Virus record (IMG/VR): IMGVR_UViG_3300046516_001101 | Coordinates: 1 to 28,742 of that record | Direction: 5' to 3' (one strand) | DNA from: a virus | DNA length: 28,742 bases | Shown here: positions 21,992 to 28,742 of the stretch, piece after piece | Layout: each line of letters opens with the position of its first letter | How positions within the stretch are numbered: position 1 is the stretch's first letter | Notes under the pieces: model-generated | What the model saw: only the letters and a program-made list of their open reading frames with translations | Told to the model about the DNA's origin: nothing | Database searches by the model: none | Made by a program: the position numbers and the translations under genes

Positions 21992-22873
21992 TTACACTTC
22001 GTCAAAATAACTTTGTAGAACCAAAGTTACAGCATCGGTACCAGCAGTTAACTTATAGTCAATGCTTGTGACACCAGCAACTGTAACGCCAGTTAAAACT
22101 TCCATCATGTCAACGTGAACAACAGCGGCCACATCACCACTCATTACAGCAGTACCTATAGTTGTCTGAAGTCCTGCTAGAGCGTTAGTAGGCCTTAAAG
22201 TAACGCTATCACCTGCAGCATTAGGAGTAAGAGACGCCCTAAACACAACTGTAGTTGCTAAAGGAGGCAATAGACCCGTTAATACAACAGCTGCATATGC
22301 ATTAGATGTTCCTGCATTCAATGCGATTAATGCTGCAATACCATCAGTACAATAAGTCATTAATCTTCGTGCGCTATTAGGCGAAACTTCTTGGAAAAAT
22401 GGAATAATGTGACTGGGAGCTGCAGTGGTATCGGTGCGTACGCAGCCAATCCTACGATACATATCATAGTTTTTTGGCAGTGTAGGAGCGCTTGCGCTTA
22501 AAGACAACATAACGCTTGGCAAATTGCTTGGGTCAAACCCTGGCTGTGATGGGCTGTTATTGTTACTGTTACCAATTGCATAAACATAATACAAAGTACT
22601 AGCTGCAATTCCAGCAACAGGAAGTATATCTAATCCCAACGCACCGCTTTGAGCCGTATTAATGATATACGTAGGCGTAATCGTTGTTGGAGTAGCTGTA
22701 GGTCCATAAGTGATAGTAGCTGGTAGCTGAATATCATTTTGGTCTGTATGGTCTCTACATTGTCCTGGTGACACTTGTATTGTTGAAGTTGTTAACCAAG
22801 TTAAATTCAATCCACTTATATACAGATTGCCAAGGTTAACCATAGGGATATTGGGTCCTAAAGGTGCTGTCAT
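21992..22873 (-). CDS. virion protein, possible head fibre or decoration protein, 293 aa
   Basis: Visible signatures are LYISGLNLTWLTTSTIQVSP near the N-terminus, IAASTLYYVYAIG (about 90-102), the phrase LPKNYDMYRRIGCVRTD, and a beta-rich C-terminus. Similar phrases occur in phage structural proteins next to coat genes that I remember as hypothetical or capsid-associated. GAGGA precedes the ATG. It follows the coat gene behind two hairpins (22924-23007), which may lower its expression relative to coat. Confidence 0.6.
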   Translation of the reverse strand: MTAPLGPNIPMVNLGNLYISGLNLTWLTTSTIQVSPGQCRDHTDQNDIQLPATITYGPTATPTTITPTYIINTAQSGALGLDILPVAGIAASTLYYVYAIGNSNNNSPSQPGFDPSNLPSVMLSLSASAPTLPKNYDMYRRIGCVRTDTTAAPSHIIPFFQEVSPNSARRLMTYCTDGIAALIALNAGTSNAYAAVVLTGLLPPLATTVVFRASLTPNAAGDSVTLRPTNALAGLQTTIGTAVMSGDVAAVVHVDMMEVLTGVTVAGVTSIDYKLTAGTDAVTLVLQSYFDEV

Positions 22874-22923
22874 TGTTTCATTCCTCTAAAAAATTTGTTC
22901 ATTAATCTTTCAATCCTTTTACC

Positions 22924-22964
22924 TCTCTCCACTCAGCAATCATGAATCATGCCTAATGGAGAGA
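22924..22964 (-). repeat. 8-bp inverted repeat between coat and next virion gene
   Basis: TCTCTCCA (22924-22931) pairs with TGGAGAGA (22957-22964) across a 25-base loop that contains ATCATG twice. With no T-run after it on the minus strand, it is more likely an mRNA stabilising or processing element than a classic terminator. Confidence 0.4.
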
Positions 22965-22980
22965 TTGCAATCACGGACAA

Positions 22981-23007
22981 TTCTCGCTCGAATTTTTAGA
23001 GCGGGAA
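22981..23007 (-). repeat. hairpin overlapping the coat stop codon
   Basis: On the minus strand TTCCCGCTC pairs with GAGCGAGAA (nine positions, one a G-T wobble) around TAAAAATTC; the stop TAA is the first part of the loop. It has the position of an attenuator or 3' end protector for abundant coat mRNA. The following bases (TTGTCC) are not a U-tract. Confidence 0.5.
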
Positions 23008-24234
23008 GATGACGGAGATAGCATACTCGTCGACTAGAGTCGATCCCCATATACAATCATGGACCATTCCACGCTGATTTTGGCCAAATAAACTTCCATA
23101 ATACTGACGAATACTTACGCCGGTATCAGGGTCATGGTCACTGCTTGTTGGGAATGGAACTTCTTCTGGTAACTTAGGCATTGCTAAGTAAAATGCATCT
23201 CCAGAATAAATCATTCCAGCTCTATGAGATGGAAGCGCTAGAACCTGCATACCGGGTTGGATTGCATTATTCAAGTTCTGGTCATTCGTAGGCGCAATTT
23301 GTAATGCTGGGAAGATATTGACCGTAACCTGACTACCACCAGTTGAACCAGCGTCAGCAGTTGCGCGGAATTGCACAGGGACAGCCGAAGTTTGGTGACC
23401 AACAAAGGTAAGGAAGCGCATATTAGGCTGACCAGCAACTCCGTCTTGGAATTGGAACTTGTCATATTGCTTAACAGAGTTAGGGTCAAGAGCTGCGCTT
23501 GTACCACTAAATGTGATAGCAATGACAGCACCATTAGCATCTAGAGTAGTAGAAACTACTGTTAGAGTTGTTTGAGTTTGACCTTCGGTTCCTGCTATGT
23601 GAACAGGCAACAAGTTAGAGGTAAACCATTCGCAATTGCTGAAATTACCTAATTCCCAACTGTTAGCGGTTATATCATTTCGTTTTTCAGCGAACTGTGC
23701 CAAACCTGAGTTGATGATGTTAGGAATTGCAGTATCTTGCAAGAAGCCTTTAGCCATACCTTTAGCGGAACCGTAGTTACGTAATTGGGCAAGCGCTTGG
23801 GCTAGCTGCTGATAAGAGTTAATCGCTGTTAATCCGTTACCAAAGAATCTGTAAGTATTGGTTACACAATTCTGAGCAACATTAGCTTCTATTTTGGCAC
23901 CTAACTCTTCGATAGCCGATTTTCCGAAGCGACTCATGTAATCTTCAACGTTGAATATGAACTGTTGAGCAGTAAAGCTATAAGCCGTATTAGCAGCTTG
24001 AGAAACAGTTAAACTCTGTACTCTTTGGTCAGCGGATTGGAATGCTGCGACAAGAGTATTCGTTGTCGTGAAACGAGGAGGCAAATCAAAGGTAACAGTG
24101 TCACCTAAATTTGCGACTAAGTTTTCGAAGTTCTTGAACTTTGTATTAGCTTCATGAACGAAACAATTCAAATTTTGTAGATATGCCAAACCAGACATTT
24201 GGTAGGTTTGGACTTGTTGTAAAATATTTGGCAC
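22996..24234 (-). CDS. major capsid (coat) protein, P22 gp5-like
   Basis: At 412 aa it is near the length of P22 coat (430 aa). The N-terminal block (LAYLQNLNCFVHEANTKFKN, then LVANLGDTVTFDLPPRF) and the late phrases RAGMIYSGDAFYLAMPKLPE and VSIRQYYGSLFGQ are characteristic of this coat family, which takes the HK97 fold with an inserted domain (about 220-320 here). The frame begins at a GTG with GAGG nine bases upstream; the family N-terminus fits this start, so the GTG is accepted. The scaffold gene lies just upstream, the normal order. Confidence 0.85.
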   Translation of the reverse strand: MPNILQQVQTYQMSGLAYLQNLNCFVHEANTKFKNFENLVANLGDTVTFDLPPRFTTTNTLVAAFQSADQRVQSLTVSQAANTAYSFTAQQFIFNVEDYMSRFGKSAIEELGAKIEANVAQNCVTNTYRFFGNGLTAINSYQQLAQALAQLRNYGSAKGMAKGFLQDTAIPNIINSGLAQFAEKRNDITANSWELGNFSNCEWFTSNLLPVHIAGTEGQTQTTLTVVSTTLDANGAVIAITFSGTSAALDPNSVKQYDKFQFQDGVAGQPNMRFLTFVGHQTSAVPVQFRATADAGSTGGSQVTVNIFPALQIAPTNDQNLNNAIQPGMQVLALPSHRAGMIYSGDAFYLAMPKLPEEVPFPTSSDHDPDTGVSIRQYYGSLFGQNQRGMVHDCIWGSTLVDEYAISVIFPL

Positions 24235-24297
24235 GATAAAAACCTCACACGCTAGAAAAAAATCCTAGACGCAGTAAAGATATTTATTGCTTTGAGA

Positions 24298-25032
24298 TTA
24301 CCCTCGTAAGAGTGGAGACTTCTTTAAATCCCTAAGCGACTTGATACCTGTATCTGCGCCGACTGTAGAAGATTTAAGTCTGGATAAAGGCTCTTTAACG
24401 CCCGGATTTTGCTGCATTGCTTGCTTATTTTCTAAGATGGATTTAGATAGAGTTTGCATCATTTCCCGAGCCATATCAGGATCTGTTTTAGCCATCATAT
24501 CTATCTGCGCCAATTTGTGCGGGTTCTTTCGAAGCTCGTACATAACTTCAGGTGTATTATCCACTTCAGAGGCAAGAAACACAGTGTTAGCGAAATTTGC
24601 TGGTTTAAAGTCTTTCATTACTTCATTAAAATCATCAAAGAGTTCAGCACCCCTTCCGACCTTTAAGAAGTAATTCTGGGCTACCTGTTCCATGGCAGAT
24701 TTGTGCTCGGCATCCATTTGGGCTTGATATGCACGCTCTTGCTCTTCACGCATTTGTTGCATGATTTGATTTTTAATTTCCTCTGGGTTCATACCTTGTT
24801 GCGGAATACCGCCTTGTGGTAAAGGTTGACCTTGAGGTTGTGATTCATCAATTGGGCTCATCCCACCCATAGCTTGAGCTTGTATCGCTGCTTCCATTTC
24901 CTGCCTTACTTTCTGTTCTGTAGCAAATTTAGCTTTCCGAATAAGTTCGTTGACTCTAGATTCTGGAAGCATCTTTTCTGACGCCACCTCAACTGGAGCT
25001 TCTAAACTTTCAGCAACTACACCTTCTTCCAT
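24298..25032 (-). CDS. scaffolding protein, P22 gp8-like
   Basis: This highly charged helical protein has MLPESRVNELIRKAKFATEQ near the start, a Gln/Pro-rich middle (QPQGQPLPQGGIPQQG), a helix-rich central part and a basic C-terminus with SLRDLKKSPLLRG. A short basic C-terminal helix is what P22 scaffold uses to bind coat. The frame is open to a GTG at 25125, but I start at 25032: GGGAAG stands eight bases before this ATG, the GTG has no site, and the 31 codons upstream are far richer in G/C at third positions than the rest. With the longer start it would be 275 aa, closer to P22's 303, so the start is uncertain. Confidence 0.75.
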   Translation of the reverse strand: MEEGVVAESLEAPVEVASEKMLPESRVNELIRKAKFATEQKVRQEMEAAIQAQAMGGMSPIDESQPQGQPLPQGGIPQQGMNPEEIKNQIMQQMREEQERAYQAQMDAEHKSAMEQVAQNYFLKVGRGAELFDDFNEVMKDFKPANFANTVFLASEVDNTPEVMYELRKNPHKLAQIDMMAKTDPDMAREMMQTLSKSILENKQAMQQNPGVKEPLSRLKSSTVGADTGIKSLRDLKKSPLLRG

Positions 25033-25371
25033 TCCTTTGTCTTCCCACGTTTGCCCCGTGACGGTGTTCACCTCTGTTACGCTGAGTTCATGCGACCATT
25101 TATACCCCATTGGCTGGGTGTTCACCGGGATTAATAGGCCCGTCCTATTACATGAGTGTATATAGTCTTATTTAGAAAAGCAAGTAAATGCACTAAAATA
25201 TTTTATGATATGATTTTGAGTATAGGGACAAATGGTTTATTACACTTCGTCTATATGAATCGTCCCTGTAACGGACTCATAGCTTAAATGGAAAGCATAT
25301 TGATAAAAGGTAAGAACTAGGTCCGACACCTAGTGGGCCCGTTAATAGTTATCTAACATAATGAGTGACTT
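25033..25371. promoter_or_regulatory. scaffold leader and divergent control region, 339 nt
   Basis: Contents: two identical sites GGTGTTCACC (25063-25072 and 25117-25126), each with GGTG/CACC arms; a weak minus-strand promoter TTTACT (25183-25188), 18 bases, TATATA (25159-25164); an inverted repeat AGGGAC/GTCCCT (25224-25229 and 25262-25267); and the tRNA-like fold at 25273-25340. If scaffold starts at 25125 the first 93 bases are coding. Confidence 0.4.
25273..25340 (+). ncRNA. tRNA-like cloverleaf candidate with a degenerate anticodon arm
   Basis: The acceptor GGACTCA (25273-25279) pairs with TGGGCCC (25334-25340) in six of seven positions. T8 and A9 follow. The D-stem GCTT/AAGC (25282-25285, 25293-25296) closes a loop AAATGGA that keeps A14, G18G19 and A21. 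The T-stem CTAGG/CCTAG (25317-25321, 25329-25333) closes TCCGACA, one base from the TTCGANN form. The anticodon arm is poor: four weak pairs (TATT/GGTA), loop GATAAAA without U33. The acceptor pairing runs on for four more pairs outside (TAAC with GTTA), and no CCA follows. It is therefore probably not a working decoder: a tRNA remnant, a tRNA mimic or another structured RNA. Confidence 0.35.
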
Positions 25372-25518
25372 ATGGACAAGTACGAATTCATGTTTCATTA
25401 TTACGAAGAAACCGGAGAGTGGCTTTCTAAGTATGATTTAGATGAGGCTTACAAGGAATTTCTTAAAAAAGAGATTGAGTATATAGATTCTATGGTGGAG
25501 CAATTGAAAGATGATTGA
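25372..25518 (+). CDS. small acidic protein, 48 aa
   Basis: MDKYEFMFHYYEETGEWLSK is followed by a charged helix ending MVEQLKDD. A weak AGTGA lies just before the ATG. It overlaps the next gene by eight bases, which favours coupled translation. It is the first gene of a two-gene plus-strand island between scaffold and the portal-side genes. No family is recognised. Confidence 0.5.
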   Translation: MDKYEFMFHYYEETGEWLSKYDLDEAYKEFLKKEIEYIDSMVEQLKDD

Positions 25519-25813
25519 TAAATCTGTCGATGAAAATGACTTAGAAATAAAAAGAAAACTATTCCATGAGAATTATGTGAAAGAATTAAACGAGCAAAAG
25601 AAAAGACAAACGCTTGGTAAAAAAGAATTTAAGTTTTATATATTGAAAAATACTGGATGCATGCCTTACGGAGATTTTTTAGAATCATTATATGAAGATT
25701 ATATTAAAAGAGTTGAACTCTATAGAAAAACTCATGGCAACAATGCTAATTTATCAGAAGTTCCTTTGATTATGGTAATTCAATCAATCTCCACCATCGT
25801 AGACCAGCAATAG
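25511..25813 (+). CDS. small charged helical protein, 100 aa
   Basis: The N-terminal half is very basic and acidic helix (IKRKLFHENYVKELNEQKKR), followed by KEFKFYILKNTGCMPYGDFL and a helical C-terminus. GGAG lies ten bases before the ATG inside the upstream gene. Its last 30 bases overlap the convergent 31-aa membrane peptide gene. I recognise no domain; the function is unknown. Confidence 0.55.
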   Translation: MIDKSVDENDLEIKRKLFHENYVKELNEQKKRQTLGKKEFKFYILKNTGCMPYGDFLESLYEDYIKRVELYRKTHGNNANLSEVPLIMVIQSISTIVDQQ

Positions 25814-25879
25814 CACACTGCCATAGACAACAATAAAGATTAAAAAACCATATATCATGAACTTTAAGCGAAGGTCCAT
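25784..25879 (-). CDS. 31-aa membrane peptide
   Basis: MDLRLKFMIYGFLIFIVVYG is followed by SVLLLVYDGGD: a basic start, one membrane helix (about 7-26) and an acidic end. The ATG is three bases after the previous stop, with TTAGGA upstream. It overlaps the end of the convergent plus-strand gene by 30 bases. A tiny phage membrane peptide of holin or inhibitor type is possible. Confidence 0.45.
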   Translation of the reverse strand: MDLRLKFMIYGFLIFIVVYGSVLLLVYDGGD

Positions 25880-25882
25880 TCT

Positions 25883-26188
25883 CTAATGTCCTAATATCAC
25901 ATATTCTTTAGCGTCATCAATTTCATTGCGAAATTCATATAGAGTTTTTTCTATCTTTCTATAATATTTTTCAACTTCTTTATGATTATACTCGCCGTCA
26001 TATGGCTCAAGGTCATAAACAGCAGTCTCTAAAATCTCCCTTTTAAGGAATATTAATTCTTCAAAATCGTCACGATCAAAGCTGTCATATTCATCACGCT
26101 TATCAACATTAGCCTCCTTATACTTTTGAATTAAATCTTCTGGGAAATGTGATAATATTTTCTTAAGTATTTCTATATATCTATACAT
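25883..26188 (-). CDS. paralogue family C member at a distant site, 101 aa
   Basis: MYRYIEILKKILSHFPEDLI at the N-terminus matches the M-x-x-Y-I-E-I opening of the genes at 4240-4835, about 21 kb away. The rest is very acidic and tyrosine-rich helix, ending AKEYVILGH. The start at 26188 lies one base after the stop of the 71-aa gene, with AAGTGA before it; the frame is open back to 26356 but there it overlaps that gene completely. Function unknown. Confidence 0.6.
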   Translation of the reverse strand: MYRYIEILKKILSHFPEDLIQKYKEANVDKRDEYDSFDRDDFEELIFLKREILETAVYDLEPYDGEYNHKEVEKYYRKIEKTLYEFRNEIDDAKEYVILGH

Positions 26189-26189
26189 A

Positions 26190-26405
26190 TCACTTCGATT
26201 TCTTATTTCCAAGTACCTTGCGAGCCTTCGCATCAATCTTAGCCTTGGTAGATTCTGATATCTTTCCTTTATGTTCCATCTCAGATGCGCGGGCCAACGC
26301 ATTACGGGCGTGAGCCTTGTCTTCAACCGGATATTTACGCTCACCGGGCATTGCAAACATTTTCTTTGGTAACTTCTTTCTATCTTTTTCGGTCAATTTA
26401 GCCAT
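26190..26405 (-). CDS. small basic protein, DUF6582-like, 71 aa
   Basis: The core FAMPGERKYPVEDKAHARNA followed by LARASEMEHKGKIS and KAKIDAKARKVLG is one I know from small phage and bacterial proteins labelled DUF6582. It is strongly basic. ATAGGAG precedes the ATG. In phages it is common near portal and head genes; no function is established. Confidence 0.7.
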   Translation of the reverse strand: MAKLTEKDRKKLPKKMFAMPGERKYPVEDKAHARNALARASEMEHKGKISESTKAKIDAKARKVLGNKKSK

Positions 26406-26430
26406 TTCTATCTCCTATAAGGTGCCCAGC

Positions 26431-26490
26431 ATATGGGGTAAGTTAAGATCAATTACCTAGCTATTAATACCGGTATTTGCTGTCCCCCAT
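26431..26490. repeat. nested inverted repeats before the DUF6582-like gene
   Basis: ATGGGG (26433-26438) pairs with CCCCAT (26485-26490); GGTAA/TTACC (26437-26441, 26453-26457) lies inside; and AATACCGGTATT (26466-26477) is a perfect 12-base palindrome. They occupy the 99-base gap 26406-26504 and may bind a regulator or fold in the mRNA. No clear promoter was found here. Confidence 0.35.
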
Positions 26491-26504
26491 GCGCCAGACA
26501 TAAA

Positions 26505-26699
26505 CTATTTTAATCTCTCGCTTTCTGCTGCATCTACTGTAATTCCAAGTTGATCAAACATCTCTAAAGCACGATCATAAAAGTCAGGATATTTAGCGCC
26601 AAGATACCCCATAATCATTAATATACATGCTTTTGTACCGCAAATATTACATTCATTTATTTTGCTTTCGATTAAACTTTCAACTTCTTCTCTATTCAA
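26505..26699 (-). CDS. small protein after the portal gene, 64 aa
   Basis: MNREEVESLIESKINECNIC starts an acidic helical protein with a C-N-I-C-x-x-x-x-C cluster (residues 17-25), three cysteines that could bind metal or form a disulfide. Its start lies eight bases inside the end of the portal gene, so its translation is probably coupled to portal. No family is recognised. Confidence 0.55.
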   Translation of the reverse strand: MNREEVESLIESKINECNICGTKACILMIMGYLGAKYPDFYDRALEMFDQLGITVDAAESERLK

Positions 26700-28742
26700 T
26701 TACGTCTACCTCCATATTCTGACCTTCTTGATGATGCTTTGCAATATCAAGTGCCACATCAATTGCCTCACGTGCCATTTCGGCATCTACACGCTCTTGT
26801 TCGATGGCTTGCTTAATCTTGCCGCTTTCAATATCGGCCATTAGCTTAATAAATTGTAACTGCACCTTTTCTTTCTCGACAGCAATCTTAGCGGCTTCAA
26901 CAGACATCTTGCCTTGGTCTGCCTCACGGCGTTGTTCGGTCTGCATCTGGGTCTTTTCTAATTCCATCTTAGCGAACTGTTCAGCATCACTTGGAGGAGG
27001 AGGCTGTTGCTTCATCGCTTCTTGTTCTTTCATGAACTCTTCGGCCTGGACCTTAAGATGGTCAATGCCTCTGATGTCCATGTTGTCAAGAAGCGTCTCC
27101 AGACCTTTCTCATTAATGAAGGCTGCAAACATTGGGCTAGCTTGCATCATTGCAGTTATTTCCTCAAGAGCCATTTGTTTTTGGATATTAGAGTTAACGC
27201 CAGCTTCTACCTTAACGCATAAGTCATTCGGGTCATAGTTCATCATGATAGCATCACGCAAGGTTGCATCATTTATTAGTTGATAAGAGCGTTTCCCATT
27301 AGACTTCATTATTGGAAGACTTCTAGGTGTCCTGTAATACTTTGGAATCAAGTCAAGCATCACTTGAGCAATTCTATTAAGACCCTTAATGTACCCCATG
27401 AGATAAGGCATTGCGGCACCATTTGATTGGAGTGCGCCCTGTTGTATGGCTTTGCCGCTTAGAGCATCCGAATTAACTGCAAGTGCCGTATCATAGCTTC
27501 CTAGAATCATTTGCGTAGTTTGGTCAGAGCCGTTGAATATCGCCTGTACAAGAGCTGGAGTTTCCGACCTTTGAATCTCTTGGGGCGGAGGTAAGGGGAC
27601 GTCTGGATTCTTGTCGAAAAATGCGTTGTAGACCAACACTGACATAACCTGTACATTCTTATACGCATCTTTGTATTCCTCTGGAATTGACTCAAGAGCT
27701 ACCTTGAACTTATGCATAACCATGTTCTGAATTTCAGCACCGATGGTTTGACCTGCAAAGTTCTTGAGCTTTTGCATGCCCATAGCGTGAAAAACGAAGG
27801 GTCGAGTCATCTGATAAGTAGCACCATTTTCCCCATCACGCATATTGATAGAGTTACCGTCTATAAATATAATTGGCAAGAATTTGAAATCCGTTTCAAC
27901 ATAATCCAATATGCCAAGTTCACAGAATCGGTATCTACAAATAGTTTGAATGACGGTTCGTCTTTCTTCAATCACGATTGGACATTGCTCAATGAAGCCT
28001 GCATCAGCCCACATTGTTTGTAGAAGCTTATAGTCATGCTTTGTAATAATGTGACCATTAGATAACTTAACAATAGTTACCTTTTTATCTTTCTTCTCAT
28101 AATAATCACAAACAAGAACAATCTCTTGTTCAGCATTCTTATAAGACCAGTTGAAGTTACTATCTAGGTTTCTTGAGAAGTTAAAGCCTTTAGTTTGGAT
28201 GTCTGGAAATTCGGCGTTAAATTCTTCAACAGTCCATGGAACTATCTTGAAGCAATAGCGACCATCGCCCTTATGAGATTCTCGAGCTAATGGGTCAAAT
28301 CCGGTTAAGGTTGGGTCGAATACGCGCTCTACTCTAATCTTTTGTTCAAATGACATTTCGTTTATATAATCTGTGTATACTTCCACAGCAGAATAACCGC
28401 CTGCAAGTAAATCAGAATAAATATTATATTCAAGAGAATCATTAGTGGCATCAAAAAATACCTCACGAAGATGAGCCTCTAAGACTTCCATCGTTGCTAT
28501 AAATTCTGGAGTTAAAGAATCAACTCGTATTCCATCTGCTGCTCTGACATTAACAGACGGTTCTTGTTTGGCAAACTCTCCTCGAAGTCTAGATATAATT
28601 GCCTCTAAGATATTAAATTCAATTGGTGGTTTTTGTAATGTCTTTAGGTTCTGAATCGTTGGGTCGTCAAGTGCCGTTTTAAAAACAAATCGTACAAACA
28701 TATGATAACGCTTTGCGTTCTCTTCAAAGTATCCGTGGGCAT
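26692..28742 (-). CDS. portal protein, P22 gp1-like, 5' end cut by window edge
   Basis: 682 codons are visible and the frame stays open to the right edge (AHGYFEENAKRYH precedes the first internal Met at 28701), so the start lies outside. The phrases EFNILEAIISRLRGEFAKQE and PSVNVRAADG, then YFDATNDSL-type and VEVYTDY segments, and FEQKIRVERVFDPTLTGFDP are those of P22-type portals (725 aa), the dodecameric ring through which DNA enters and leaves the head. The C-terminal 110 residues form a long charged coiled coil (EKEKVQLQFIKLMADIESGK), like the portal barrel. Terminase genes would be expected just beyond the right edge. Confidence 0.85.
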   Translation of the reverse strand, partial: AHGYFEENAKRYHMFVRFVFKTALDDPTIQNLKTLQKPPIEFNILEAIISRLRGEFAKQEPSVNVRAADGIRVDSLTPEFIATMEVLEAHLREVFFDATNDSLEYNIYSDLLAGGYSAVEVYTDYINEMSFEQKIRVERVFDPTLTGFDPLARESHKGDGRYCFKIVPWTVEEFNAEFPDIQTKGFNFSRNLDSNFNWSYKNAEQEIVLVCDYYEKKDKKVTIVKLSNGHIITKHDYKLLQTMWADAGFIEQCPIVIEERRTVIQTICRYRFCELGILDYVETDFKFLPIIFIDGNSINMRDGENGATYQMTRPFVFHAMGMQKLKNFAGQTIGAEIQNMVMHKFKVALESIPEEYKDAYKNVQVMSVLVYNAFFDKNPDVPLPPPQEIQRSETPALVQAIFNGSDQTTQMILGSYDTALAVNSDALSGKAIQQGALQSNGAAMPYLMGYIKGLNRIAQVMLDLIPKYYRTPRSLPIMKSNGKRSYQLINDATLRDAIMMNYDPNDLCVKVEAGVNSNIQKQMALEEITAMMQASPMFAAFINEKGLETLLDNMDIRGIDHLKVQAEEFMKEQEAMKQQPPPPSDAEQFAKMELEKTQMQTEQRREADQGKMSVEAAKIAVEKEKVQLQFIKLMADIESGKIKQAIEQERVDAEMAREAIDVALDIAKHHQEGQNMEVDVIE

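Noticed and set aside
25273-25340. Calling the cloverleaf a functional tRNA with anticodon UAA
   Set aside because: U33 is missing, the anticodon stem is weak, the variable region is short, the acceptor has a mismatch and no CCA follows. A Leu tRNA would also need a long variable arm.
26804-27238. 144-aa plus-strand frame within portal
   Set aside because: It is antisense to the coiled-coil part of the portal gene, with no ribosome site and cysteine/serine-rich shadow composition.
1-28742. Integrase, repressor, toxin-antitoxin pair or defence island
   Set aside because: No protein with recombinase, C1-like, known toxin or defence motifs was found. The small-gene families were not given such labels for lack of motif support.

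Overview
The window is a 28.7 kb piece of a tailed-phage genome (free phage or prophage) of the P22-like short-tailed (podovirus) type. The evidence is one ordered set of virion genes: a P22-type portal, scaffold and HK97-fold coat protein, a gp4-like tail adaptor, a gp10-like stabilisation protein, ejection proteins and a block of tail fibres. The DNA is AT-rich by eye, with strong AGGAG-type ribosome sites and very tight packing (many ATGA and TAATG overlaps). A Gram-negative host is likely, because P22-type virions and a single-TM lysis protein fit that; the species cannot be named. No integrase or C1-like repressor is present, so lifestyle is undecided. The window is cut at both ends, inside a RecT-like gene (left) and the portal gene (right).

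The main transcription direction is right to left (minus strand). In that order: portal (26692 to the edge); a cluster of small genes (25784-26699); scaffold (24298-25032); coat (22996-24234); a virion protein (21992-22873); gp4-like adaptor (20931-21980); gp10-like protein (19416-20930); a small tail-region protein; three probable ejection proteins (15830-19163); a 701-aa fibre/appendage protein; a 128-aa virion protein; two large repeat-rich fibres; a transglycosylase-like protein; tiny lysine-rich proteins; a third fibre; a lysis-like block (5683-6722) with a lysozyme-like enzyme; a run of five small helical proteins (4022-5429); and a RecE-like nuclease, two tiny genes and a RecT-like annealing protein (1-1478).

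Four islands run the other way (plus strand): 1650-4032, 5523-5723, 15467-15828 and 25372-25813. They hold small unrecognised genes that fall into paralogous families. One family has five members sharing an N-terminal helical motif, four of them with a C-terminal membrane helix. A second family (MTD-type) has four members. A third, on the minus strand, has about five members at two distant sites. These are the least explained part of the window and the best place for an undescribed system, possibly membrane-located host takeover or exclusion.

Regulatory signals seen by eye include two near-identical minus-strand promoters (TTGACA, 17 bp, CATAAT) before the recombination genes, both overlapping the same inverted repeat. 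There are also a 339-nt leader between the scaffold gene and the plus-strand island, with twin GGTGTTCACC sites and a tRNA-like cloverleaf, and two hairpins at the end of the coat gene.
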